A DNA stretch of 23,190 bases from IMG/VR virus record IMGVR_UViG_3300030339_000244, positions 1-23,190 of that record. One strand, given 5' to 3'. Both the position numbers and the translations under genes were made by a program. This DNA comes from a virus. Below, piece after piece: positions 16,672 through 22,638 of the stretch. The notes below the pieces were generated by a model, which searched no databases, had not been told where the DNA came from, and was given only the letters and a program-made list of their open reading frames with translations. Within the stretch, counting starts at the first letter, position 1, and every line of letters begins with the position of its first letter.

Positions 16672-17934
16672 ATGACAACACCCAGTCCGATTTTAGGACT
16701 TACTCTATATAATTCAACGACAGACCAAGCCGAACTTTTCAGTTCTTTCCGAGCCGTTACTGCTGGAGTTTCAAGTTCTAGTAATTTTTATAAGCTAGAT
16801 ACCGCATATGGAGTTCAAGCAAGTCAGATTACGGCTTTACAAAATAAGGCTGGTTCTGTATACGTCCCATGTACATTTGTTTCAGCAAATTATTATGAAT
16901 CTAATTCCATAGCCGAAATAACTTCACTCATTAATAACATGACAATCATTATTAGGTTGGATACAACTTCTGCTGGAACAGTAACATTAAATATAAATGC
17001 CCTTGGAACAAAGTCTCTAATGAAGGTAAATTCATCTGGAGCAATAGTTAATATTGCTGGCGGAGAATTAAAAATAGGGAAGAATTACCTGTTTAGATAT
17101 GATGGAACACAGTGGATATGGGTTAACTCACAATCCGCTGACCAAATATATATCTCCGGAACAACTGGAAATGTTCTTACGGTTGGTTCCGATAATACAA
17201 TTCTTGGAACAACTACACCTTCACTTTTAATTTCTGATACTATACACGCTGGAGCATCTAAAACAACGCCCGTAGATGCTGATGAAATTGGAATTTGGAA
17301 TAGTGTCGGAAGTGTTCTTGGAAAATTAACTTGGTCTAATTTAAAAGCAACCCTAAAAACATATTTTGATACTTTATATGGGGATATGATTTTATCATCC
17401 GTTCAAACAATAACTGGAGCTAAAACTTTTGGGACAATTGGTGGAGCAGTAAGTAAACTTATACTCGCTGGTTCAACAAGTGGGTCAACTATTTTAAATG
17501 CGAGTGCTGTGGCAGGAAGTACCACCGTTGTTCTTCCCTCTGCCAGTGATACCCTTATCGGGAAAGCGACAACCGATATATTAACAAACAAGAGTATAAC
17601 TCCGAGGATTGCCGCAGTCACTCTTTCGGCAACTCCCTCTATAACCGTTGCAACAACAGATATTGCGAATATTCATGCTTTGAACACCGCTATAACTTCG
17701 ATAACTACGAATTTCAATTATACCACTCCTACAGTGGCGGTAGATGGGCAAAAAATAATAATCAGAATTTATGACAATGGAACGCCGAGAGCTATAACTT
17801 GGGGAGCCGCTTTTAGGTCTTGTGGAGCTACCCTTCCAACTACAACCGTTGCTAATAAATGGGTATATGTTGGTTTAATCTATAATTTATTGTTAGATGT
17901 TTGGGATTGTATTGCCGTAAGTCAGGAAGCATAA
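16672..17934 (+). CDS. Phage tail fibre / receptor-binding-type protein
   Basis: A 420-residue protein with AAGGAGG upstream. The N-terminus (SPILGLTLYNSTTDQAELFS, then SSNFYKLDTAY) is the attachment segment seen in many siphophage fibre proteins. The middle has carbohydrate-binding-like beta sequence (TVTLNINALGTKSLMKV, GKNYLFRYDGTQWIWVNS) followed by turns rich in T, S and G. The C-terminal third carries the recurrent fibre motif LPSASDTLIGKATTDILTNK, SITPRI, and a final domain with GQKIIIRIYDNGTPRAITWG, KWVYVGLIYN and WDCIAVS. These features suit a trimeric fibre that contacts the host. No enzyme motif is visible. Confidence 0.8.
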   Translation: MTTPSPILGLTLYNSTTDQAELFSSFRAVTAGVSSSSNFYKLDTAYGVQASQITALQNKAGSVYVPCTFVSANYYESNSIAEITSLINNMTIIIRLDTTSAGTVTLNINALGTKSLMKVNSSGAIVNIAGGELKIGKNYLFRYDGTQWIWVNSQSADQIYISGTTGNVLTVGSDNTILGTTTPSLLISDTIHAGASKTTPVDADEIGIWNSVGSVLGKLTWSNLKATLKTYFDTLYGDMILSSVQTITGAKTFGTIGGAVSKLILAGSTSGSTILNASAVAGSTTVVLPSASDTLIGKATTDILTNKSITPRIAAVTLSATPSITVATTDIANIHALNTAITSITTNFNYTTPTVAVDGQKIIIRIYDNGTPRAITWGAAFRSCGATLPTTTVANKWVYVGLIYNLLLDVWDCIAVSQEA

Positions 17935-18015
17935 TATGAAAATTACAGATATTATTTCCTTTTCAATCATGAATAATATTAAGTATAATTTATTTAATTA
18001 TTTTAGGAGTCTTCC

Positions 18016-18687
18016 ATGTCTGTCCCAATCTTAGATTCTTCCACGAATGGTGCGGGTACTACGTCAACCGTAACGAGCTTATCGTGGACACATACTTGTT
18101 CCGGGTTAAACAGATATTTATTCGTTCCTATTTATTTTAATTCTCCTGTTACCTCTCTGGTTGTCACATATAATGGTGTAGCAATGACACAAGTTGATAA
18201 TGTTAATGACGCATCAAAATATGGATATTTTTATGGTCTTGTAAATCCAGATGCGGGAAGTTCATATACTGTGTCAGCCACTTGGACAACAGCAAGATAT
18301 GCTTGTTCGAATTCCATTTCTTACAACAATGTAAACCAATCAACTCCACTTGGGACGGGAGCAAAAATAAGTATGACAGGCTCCCCAACTTCATTAAATA
18401 TAAGTCTTGGGAGCGAAGATATTGGGATTGGATTTTTCGTAGCACAAAATCAAACAAGCACAGTTTTCCCGACAATTACTGCCGTTGGAACTGGGCAAAC
18501 CGACAGGTGTATACAAACATGGACGGCGGGGGCATCATCCGCAAGGATAAGAGCAGGTGATATAACCGGAACCGGAACAGTAACAATGAGTTGGACATCT
18601 TCAAATGCAACCCCAAGGTTTTCGATTGCTTATCCCTTGCGTGGTGCGGCAATTTCTTCTGGAAACTTCTTTCAATTTTTTAACTAA
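18016..18687 (+). CDS. Virion adhesin-like beta-sandwich protein
   Basis: A 223-residue protein whose ATG follows TTTTAGGAG by 8 bases. The pattern LSWTHTCSGLNRYLFVPIYF, then SLVVTYNGVAMTQV, GYFYGLVNPDAGSSYTVSAT and SISYNNVNQSTPLGTGAK is a known module in phage and bacterial surface proteins ('..W.H...G.nR.L.V.......v..VtYnG..mt...'). It looks like a beta sandwich with roughly internal symmetry. It is the last late gene before the bidirectional terminator, a usual place for accessory adhesion proteins. No signal peptide or catalytic motif is seen. It is likely a fibre or decoration protein. Confidence 0.7.
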   Translation: MSVPILDSSTNGAGTTSTVTSLSWTHTCSGLNRYLFVPIYFNSPVTSLVVTYNGVAMTQVDNVNDASKYGYFYGLVNPDAGSSYTVSATWTTARYACSNSISYNNVNQSTPLGTGAKISMTGSPTSLNISLGSEDIGIGFFVAQNQTSTVFPTITAVGTGQTDRCIQTWTAGASSARIRAGDITGTGTVTMSWTSSNATPRFSIAYPLRGAAISSGNFFQFFN

Positions 18688-18688
18688 T

Positions 18689-18729
18689 AAAAAATAACCT
18701 TAAACGATTATTGTTTAAGGTTATTTTTT
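18689..18729. terminator. Bidirectional intrinsic terminator between convergent operons
   Basis: A perfect 17-bp inverted repeat, 18689-18705 and 18713-18729, with a 7-base loop (GATTATT). Core AATAACCTTAAAC pairs with GTTTAAGGTTATT. The outer AAAAAA on one side and TTTTTT on the other give a U-run in both directions. It lies between the last rightward late gene (stop at 18687) and the end of the leftward dUTPase gene, so it should stop both transcripts. Confidence 0.9.
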
Positions 18730-18736
18730 ACTCTAT

Positions 18737-19333
18737 TTATCGTGATGTACTTCCTAGCCCACCTTTTCTTTTTTTTCCAATAAAACTATCTCCGTCGATT
18801 AACTTGTAATCCTCGAAACTACCTTGTGCGAAAGCATCATTCTTATTTATTGTAACTGGAATATTCCCCTCATTTCTAACTTTTATCCAAATATGTCCTT
18901 CTGTTTCTTCGCTATCAATGTAATCCGAATCAATTTTTCCAATCGTATTTGCGAGGCGAAGATAATACTTAAAGCCTAATCCACTTCGGGGAGAGATTTC
19001 AAACTTCTCACCATCTAACATATACGTTTTAATTCCAGTCGGAACTTTTATGTCTTCTCCGGGTTTAAGTACAAAACCAATTGGTGAAAAAATATCATAG
19101 CCACCACTTTTTGCCGTTGCCCTAGATGGAAATTTTATATCCTCATATTTTATAATGTTGGGATAGTCTGGTTTCAAAGCATCCTTATTCCACTGCTTGA
19201 GAGAAATCTTTCTAAATCCTCTTTTCGATTGAGTTTTTGATAAGATTATTCCCGATATATACCACATGAACTCAAACAATAAAAATGTTGCAATTCCGCC
19301 GCAAAAAACCTTAACCCAGTAATCAGAAAGCAT
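18737..19333 (-). CDS. dut: dUTP diphosphatase with N-terminal membrane segment
   Basis: A 198-residue dUTPase (dUTP to dUMP plus pyrophosphate), which keeps uracil out of DNA and supplies dUMP for dTTP. Trimeric dUTPase motifs are present: motif 1 ATAKSGGYDIF (residues 72-82), motif 2 SPRSGLGF (114-121), motif 3 LANTIGKIDSDY (127-138) with the catalytic D135, motif 4 AFAQGSF (167-173), and motif 5 KRKGGLGSTSR at the C-terminus. After motif 3 the usual arginine of DYRG is replaced (DYID). The first 31 residues are extra, with a hydrophobic stretch VFCGGIATFLLFEFMWYISG that can span the membrane. The start is well supported by AGGAG ten bases upstream, so the segment is not an artefact of start choice. 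No other gene overlaps. Confidence 0.9.
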   Translation of the reverse strand: MLSDYWVKVFCGGIATFLLFEFMWYISGIILSKTQSKRGFRKISLKQWNKDALKPDYPNIIKYEDIKFPSRATAKSGGYDIFSPIGFVLKPGEDIKVPTGIKTYMLDGEKFEISPRSGLGFKYYLRLANTIGKIDSDYIDSEETEGHIWIKVRNEGNIPVTINKNDAFAQGSFEDYKLIDGDSFIGKKRKGGLGSTSR

Positions 19334-19389
19334 ATGTTCGTTTCTCCTATTTCATTTCAAAATAACCCAAAAATCTTTCAAATTTCATA

Positions 19390-19419
19390 ACTACGATAAA
19401 ATCGACATTTTATCGTAGT
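19390..19419. repeat. Perfect 13-bp inverted repeat in a 214-base gap
   Basis: ACTACGATAAAAT at 19390-19402 and ATTTTATCGTAGT at 19407-19419 are perfect reverse complements around a 4-base loop. It lies in the 214-base non-coding gap (19334-19547) upstream of the dUTPase start. No U-run follows on either strand, so it is not a typical terminator. The core matches the repeated motif GATAAAA-N6-TTTTATC. It could be an operator, an RNA hairpin, or, with 11-bp arms and an 8-base centre, a recombinase core site. Confidence 0.7.
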
Positions 19420-19509
19420 ATTTGACCGTTTTATACCCCCATATACAGACAAAATAAGCATTTTTAGTATATTAAGTCTATATATGGTTTCGTATAGTTT
19501 AGTAATTTA

Positions 19510-19529
19510 TCACTTCTACAAAAAAGTGA
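19510..19529. repeat. Small stem-loop downstream of the 19548 gene
   Basis: TCACTT at 19510-19515 pairs with AAGTGA at 19524-19529, loop of eight bases. It lies 19 bases past the stop of the leftward gene ending at 19548. On the plus strand it is followed by CTTTTT, so it would look like a terminator only in the direction opposite to the local genes. Its significance is uncertain. Confidence 0.3.
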
Positions 19530-19547
19530 CTTTTTACGACTTCCCAC

Positions 19548-19877
19548 CTACTTAATTGTAACTCGTGCAGGTTTCGGCGCACCTTTGGGAACTTCAACTT
19601 GCAATGCTTCACAAACTTCCTTCCACTTTACAGAAGGTTCTTGTTCCTTGGAATATGGTGAAAGGTCAAATCCATCAGGCATATTTACTTTTGCTACTTG
19701 TTCATAATCGGGGGTTTCAAATCCTTCTGAAAAATACTTTGCTGTAACACCAGCAATCTTTGAAGATTCCTTGCGTTCAAGGATTTCCTCTTCAATTTTC
19801 TTTGAAATCTCTTCTTGTTGTTTTCCGTGTTCCGCATACTCAATAAAAAGTTGAGCAAATTCCATTTCCGATAACAT
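19548..19877 (-). CDS. Hypothetical acidic protein
   Basis: A 109-residue protein with no recognised family. The first half is helical and charged (FIEYAEHGKQQEEISKKIEE, EILERKESSK); the second is proline-rich (MPDGFDLSPYSKEQEPSVKW, VEVPKGAPKPARVTIK), so it may be partly disordered. The ATG follows directly after the stop of the upstream gene, and the AAAGGAG site lies inside that gene, showing tight operon structure. The role is unknown; it may be a small phage host-interaction factor. Confidence 0.65.
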   Translation of the reverse strand: MLSEMEFAQLFIEYAEHGKQQEEISKKIEEEILERKESSKIAGVTAKYFSEGFETPDYEQVAKVNMPDGFDLSPYSKEQEPSVKWKEVCEALQVEVPKGAPKPARVTIK

Positions 19878-20141
19878 TTAATTATTCTCCTTTATTTCTC
19901 TAAAAATTTGAAAAAATTTACTTCCATCTGCTTCAACATAAACACTTCTAAAAAATGACGAGTGAGAGTTATACCATTTCTTATTGGGACAAATAGATTT
20001 ACACTTAACTAGCTTATCCCCCGTTTTTACATCATACTTGTGAAAAATAAAATTATCGTCAAGTTCGGAACCACATTTTTCACAATATAATTCTTCTACA
20101 TTTTCTCCCCAGTGTCCATTACTTATATATATATATTTCAT
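19878..20141 (-). CDS. Small protein with paired cysteines
   Basis: An 87-residue protein. I choose the ATG at 20141 over the TTG 21 bases upstream because CGGAG lies 7 bases before it. It has C20-x2-C23 (YCEKCGSE) and C47-x3-C51 (KCKSICPNKK), a likely zinc site, and a tyrosine- and phenylalanine-rich C-terminus (FFRSVYVEADGSKFFQIFRE). No family is recognised. Small cysteine-paired proteins of this size are common in phage early operons. Confidence 0.65.
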   Translation of the reverse strand: MKYIYISNGHWGENVEELYCEKCGSELDDNFIFHKYDVKTGDKLVKCKSICPNKKWYNSHSSFFRSVYVEADGSKFFQIFREIKENN

Positions 20142-20152
20142 ATCACATCTCC

Positions 20153-20172
20153 GATAAAACAATTATTTTATC
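20153..20172. repeat. GATAAAA-N6-TTTTATC motif, perfect 7-bp arms
   Basis: GATAAAA-CAATTA-TTTTATC fills the gap between the 60-residue gene (its stop TAA is part of the arm) and the ribosome binding site of the cysteine-pair gene. Confidence 0.6.
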
Positions 20173-20350
20173 CAAACCTGTTTGTAAACATCCTGTTAAT
20201 AAACAAGATACTATTTCCGCCAATCTCAATTTCCCGACTTTCTTTGATTGCCTTTTCTACACCTTTGAATAAATTCTCTGCATAGTGAGGAAGGGTTGAA
20301 AGCATATTCCTGTTTCTTAGCATATAAATTTTACCTTCAATTTCTTTCAT
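20168..20350 (-). CDS. Small hypothetical protein coupled to the methyltransferase
   Basis: A 60-residue basic protein (MKEIEGKIYMLRNRNMLSTL, HYAENLFKGVEKAIKESREI). Its ATG shares one base with the methyltransferase stop (TAATG), and GGAG lies just upstream inside that gene, so it is translated together with it. No domain is recognised. The 26 bases between its stop and the next start form one copy of the GATAAAA-N6-TTTTATC motif. Confidence 0.55.
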   Translation of the reverse strand: MKEIEGKIYMLRNRNMLSTLPHYAENLFKGVEKAIKESREIEIGGNSILFINRMFTNRFG

Positions 20351-21033
20351 TATTTGTCTCCTCCGAAAATGTTTTGTTTCCCATAACGAAAAACTTCTTC
20401 GTCATATTCAATACCCGTATAGTTCATATTGTTATTTTTAGACCATAAACCCAAAGAAAACGTTCCACCAAAAGGGTCAAATATTTCATTATGTTCATCA
20501 TCCACAAATGGGGCAATAATTCTGTCATATAATTTTAAAGGCTTTTGCCAACGTATCAAGTGACCATCATCTTTCTTAACTCTTTCCAGAGCAGTTGTTG
20601 TAAGAGTGCAATCGTCAATCCATGCTGTAGCCTGTTTAGTTTCTCTACCTGAAGGATTCAAACCCTTGTTTTTTGTGACTTTCGGAACTTGAATTTTTTC
20701 TGGATGAAACACCCATTTCTCGGAATTTGAATAAATGATTACATTGTCAAAACACTGATGAAATTTATTGCGAGGATGGTTTCCCCACTCGCACTTAAGA
20801 ACTGCATCATTTACCAATATTCCACCGCAAACATCCTCAACAAAAACCCGGTATCTATGATTTGTATGCCAATCTGTCTGAGCAATAAAAACAGAATTAG
20901 GTTTCATATATTTCCAGAATTTTTCAACCCAATTGAAGTTCTTGTCTTCATAAATATAATCGGCGTAAATTACATCAAATTTCTTATATGGTTGATAAGC
21001 CATATTATCCATATTGTGAATATCAATTGTCAT
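20350..21033 (-). CDS. Beta-class DNA methyltransferase (N6-adenine or N4-cytosine)
   Basis: A 227-residue S-adenosylmethionine-dependent DNA methyltransferase. I place the start at the ATG at 21033, eight bases after AGGAAA, rather than at the GTG at 21066. Motif IV comes first (DVIYADYIYED, residues 20-30, where DYIY stands in place of DPPY) and motif I near the end (FDPFGGTFSLGLWS, 185-198), which is the beta-class order. Between them the wording LNPSGRETKQATAWIDD and RVKKDDGHLIRWQKPLKL is characteristic of a phage methyltransferase family and is the likely target-recognition part. No restriction endonuclease gene is adjacent, so it is an orphan, suited to protecting phage DNA from host restriction. 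Confidence 0.85.
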   Translation of the reverse strand: MTIDIHNMDNMAYQPYKKFDVIYADYIYEDKNFNWVEKFWKYMKPNSVFIAQTDWHTNHRYRVFVEDVCGGILVNDAVLKCEWGNHPRNKFHQCFDNVIIYSNSEKWVFHPEKIQVPKVTKNKGLNPSGRETKQATAWIDDCTLTTTALERVKKDDGHLIRWQKPLKLYDRIIAPFVDDEHNEIFDPFGGTFSLGLWSKNNNMNYTGIEYDEEVFRYGKQNIFGGDK

Positions 21034-21128
21034 TAAAGATTTCCTATGATGATATAATATAAACACTTTAGAAAAGTTTTTATTTCCATATAAACCCTTC
21101 TAATGAATTGAAATAAATAAAATGTCAT
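21033..21128 (-). CDS. Candidate small ORF overlapping the methyltransferase start
   Basis: A 31-codon frame beginning at an ATG with AAAGGAAAG about five bases upstream and ending in TAATG shared with the methyltransferase start. The predicted peptide (MTFYLFQFIRRVYMEIKTFL and so on, ending IIIGNL) is hydrophobic with a few basic residues and might be membrane-associated. The good ribosome binding site and precise stop-start overlap suggest translation, either as a real small protein or as a leader that couples translation of the methyltransferase. Confidence 0.4.
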   Translation of the reverse strand: MTFYLFQFIRRVYMEIKTFLKCLYYIIIGNL

Positions 21129-21145
21129 AAAACTTTCCTTTTATC
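21126..21145. repeat. ATAAAA-N6-TTTTAT motif over a start codon
   Basis: CATAAAA-CTTTCC-TTTTATC on the plus strand. On the coding strand the centre GGAAAG is the ribosome binding site of the 31-codon ORF and its ATG lies in the right arm. Confidence 0.55.
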
Positions 21146-21149
21146 GCAG

Positions 21150-21380
21150 TTATTTTTTCCAAACATAAATTTGCTTGTCTGGGTGAACATACTTGTTGAC
21201 CTGCTTAAGAGTAGAATCGTTAGTTCTTTCTAATCTAGCGAACTTTACGGAATTTCTATTTAGAGAATAGCCCAAACAAATCCATAAATCTCCATCAGAA
21301 GTAAAAGAAAATAAGTTATCTAAGTAGTTTTCCGAAGCAATCTCGTGAGCGGAAATGATTTTTAAACTATGTTTCGTCAT
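21150..21380 (-). CDS. Small hypothetical phage protein
   Basis: A 76-residue protein with no recognised domain (KIISAHEIASENYLDNLFSF, DGDLWICLGYSLNRNSVKFA, KYVHPDKQIYVWKK). The ATG is 3 bases after the upstream stop, so it is probably co-translated. It shows a mixed alpha/beta pattern. Neighbouring genes are small early-type phage proteins of similar size. Confidence 0.6.
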   Translation of the reverse strand: MTKHSLKIISAHEIASENYLDNLFSFTSDGDLWICLGYSLNRNSVKFARLERTNDSTLKQVNKYVHPDKQIYVWKK

Positions 21381-21383
21381 AAT

Positions 21384-21665
21384 TTACTCTACATGTTTAG
21401 TTACGGTTATATAGCAGGGATATGTCATTTCTATAGCATATCCTGTTTCTACCAAATTCTTTGCAACCTGCCTATATATGTATAGGTCTGGGGTTAGATA
21501 AGAATTATGTGAATTTACAACCTCCACGATAATTCCATCTTCTGTTTTTTCTAATTGAAAAGAAGGAGTTTCCTTATCAATAATTTTTAACCCGTTATGA
21601 TAACCGAATGACAGAAGTGTTTTTAGTATTTGCAAATTTAGAACGTCTATTTTTTCTTTTCTCAT
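21384..21665 (-). CDS. Small hypothetical phage protein
   Basis: A 93-residue protein. I take the ATG at 21665, which overlaps the upstream stop as ATGA, rather than the TTG twelve bases earlier. The sequence is alpha/beta (VLNLQILKTLLSFGYHNGLK, QLEKTEDGIIVEVVNSHNSY, YAIEMTYPCYITVTKHVE) and could form a small single domain. No family is recognised. Confidence 0.6.
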   Translation of the reverse strand: MRKEKIDVLNLQILKTLLSFGYHNGLKIIDKETPSFQLEKTEDGIIVEVVNSHNSYLTPDLYIYRQVAKNLVETGYAIEMTYPCYITVTKHVE

Positions 21666-21862
21666 GTCGGTGTCCAAGTTTCAACGTTTATTCTTTCTGC
21701 ATCTTTTTTTTCAATCCAAGCACAACCGTCAGCCAATTCGTATAATTTCTTATTTTTAGAATTGTTTTTTACTAGAAAAACATTCCCTATAAATTTGTTA
21801 TACCAATAACCACTTTCTTTTTCATTCTCTTTATTTACTCTAACATAAAAATATTTTGTCAT
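21662..21862 (-). CDS. Small hypothetical phage protein
   Basis: A 66-residue protein rich in aromatic residues (YFYVRVNKENEKESGYWYNK, CAWIEKKDAERINVETWTPT). Its start codon lies inside one copy of the ATAAAA-N6-TTTTAT motif: the ribosome binding AAAAGG is in the loop region and the ATG is in the right arm. Its stop overlaps the next start. No family is recognised. Confidence 0.6.
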   Translation of the reverse strand: MTKYFYVRVNKENEKESGYWYNKFIGNVFLVKNNSKNKKLYELADGCAWIEKKDAERINVETWTPT

Positions 21863-21879
21863 AAAATTGACCTTTTATT
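21860..21879. repeat. ATAAAA-N6-TTTTAT motif over a start codon
   Basis: CATAAAA-TTGACC-TTTTATT on the plus strand. On the coding strand the ribosome binding bases are in the centre and the ATG of the 66-residue gene is in the right arm, so a hairpin here would cover the start. Confidence 0.55.
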
Positions 21880-22081
21880 ACACTTTCACAAACCAATCAG
21901 AATCGTACCCAACAATCTTTTTTCCATCTCTGTCCTTAACATCTACAATCCACCCGCTTTGGCTAATTTTCGGATATGATTCTAAGACTGAACAAACGGT
22001 AAAGATTTTTCTTGATAGTTTTTCATTCCAAATTTCCCACATTTTAACTCTTTCACCTACTTCGAATGGCTTATTTTTCAT
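21878..22081 (-). CDS. Small SH3/KOW-like protein
   Basis: A 67-residue protein with GAGGAAAAAATA before its ATG. It begins with the pattern PFEVGERVKMWEIWNEK, then FTVCSVLESYP, ISQSGWIVDVKDRDGKKIVG and YDSDWFVKV. This is the shape of a small SH3-like or KOW-like beta barrel, as found in many small phage proteins. The assignment is structural guesswork; the gene itself looks real by spacing and ribosome binding site. Confidence 0.6.
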   Translation of the reverse strand: MKNKPFEVGERVKMWEIWNEKLSRKIFTVCSVLESYPKISQSGWIVDVKDRDGKKIVGYDSDWFVKV

Positions 22082-22092
22082 TATTTTTTCCT

Positions 22093-22112
22093 CATCAAAT
22101 AGTTATTTTATC
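22093..22112. repeat. ATAAAA-N6-TTTTAT motif, imperfect copy
   Basis: CATCAAA-TAGTTA-TTTTATC, between the stop of the kinase-like gene and the start of the next gene. One arm differs at two positions. Confidence 0.4.
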
Positions 22113-22548
22113 ACACACCATAATCATAACAAATCAATTTGCCGTTTTCCAAAACACCATAATTTCTATCGCTGTCAACGTCACATATATTATAACTTTC
22201 CATTACGTCAAAAAACTCGTCTTTCAATTTCTTATCAATTTGAGTAAGGTATGCCTCTTTTATTTTCATTCTTGGTTGTATCACATATTTGTATTTACCG
22301 CATCGTCCAACCTTCAGCAAGGGGACGAAATAATCTTTGTGACATTGTTTTATATTTTTAAACCATAAGGCTTTTTCGGAATCTGTTTGTCCTAAACCCT
22401 TCTGTTGGCTTTTATTCTCCAATTTTACGACATGATTTTTTCCGAAAAATAAAAATCTAGAAGACTGTTTTGCATAACTCCTCACAAGTTTTTCTTCATC
22501 TAAATACACGGTAATTCTTCCACTACTTTCAGTTATTGTTACTTTCAT
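22111..22548 (-). CDS. Miniature protein-kinase-like protein
   Basis: A 145-residue protein. The ATG at 22548, preceded by GGGAG, is preferred over the TTG twelve bases upstream. The order of motifs follows the kinase fold: a strand lysine K42 in NHVVKLEN, an acidic helix with E58 (TDSEKALWF), a hinge-like YKYVIQPRMKI (residues 86-96), DVDSDRNYGVLENGK (123-137) resembling the catalytic loop D...N, and D142-Y143-G144 resembling DFG, where the protein ends. A full kinase is about twice as long, so the C-lobe after DFG is missing. It may be a reduced pseudokinase-type protein. No other hint of substrate is available. Confidence 0.6.
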   Translation of the reverse strand: MKVTITESSGRITVYLDEEKLVRSYAKQSSRFLFFGKNHVVKLENKSQQKGLGQTDSEKALWFKNIKQCHKDYFVPLLKVGRCGKYKYVIQPRMKIKEAYLTQIDKKLKDEFFDVMESYNICDVDSDRNYGVLENGKLICYDYGV

Positions 22549-22567
22549 AAATACTCCCAAGAATTAG

Positions 22568-22599
22568 AATTACCCCATCTTATCACGGATGGGGTAATT
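22568..22599 (-). terminator. Probable terminator after the ribonucleotide reductase gene
   Basis: AATTACCCCATC at 22568-22579 pairs perfectly with GATGGGGTAATT at 22588-22599, 12 bp with an 8-base loop. It lies 35 bases past the nrdJ stop and before the ribosome binding site of the next gene. In the leftward direction only a mixed CTAATTCTT follows the stem, so termination may be partial. Confidence 0.6.
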
Positions 22600-22618
22600 T
22601 GTCAAGGGTCTATTTCAC

Positions 22619-22638
22619 AATAAAAGAGTCATTTTATG
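22619..22638. repeat. ATAAAA-N6-TTTTAT motif, copy at the nrdJ stop
   Basis: AATAAAA-GAGTCA-TTTTATG on the plus strand. It overlaps the stop codon of nrdJ and precedes the terminator stem. One of seven junction copies discussed in the findings. Confidence 0.55.

Noticed and set aside
17961-17989. Promoter-like TTTCAA and TATAAT with 17-base spacing before the last late gene
   Set aside because: The -10 is perfect but the -35 is poor, and such matches are common in AT-rich DNA.
17936-18034. 32-codon frame after the fibre gene (AGGAAG upstream)
   Set aside because: It overlaps the next gene by 19 bases and has no recognisable content; possible but unsupported.
21867-22368. Two plus-strand frames in the leftward operon
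   Set aside because: They lie opposite genes with good ribosome binding sites and have low-complexity F/I/S-rich translations.
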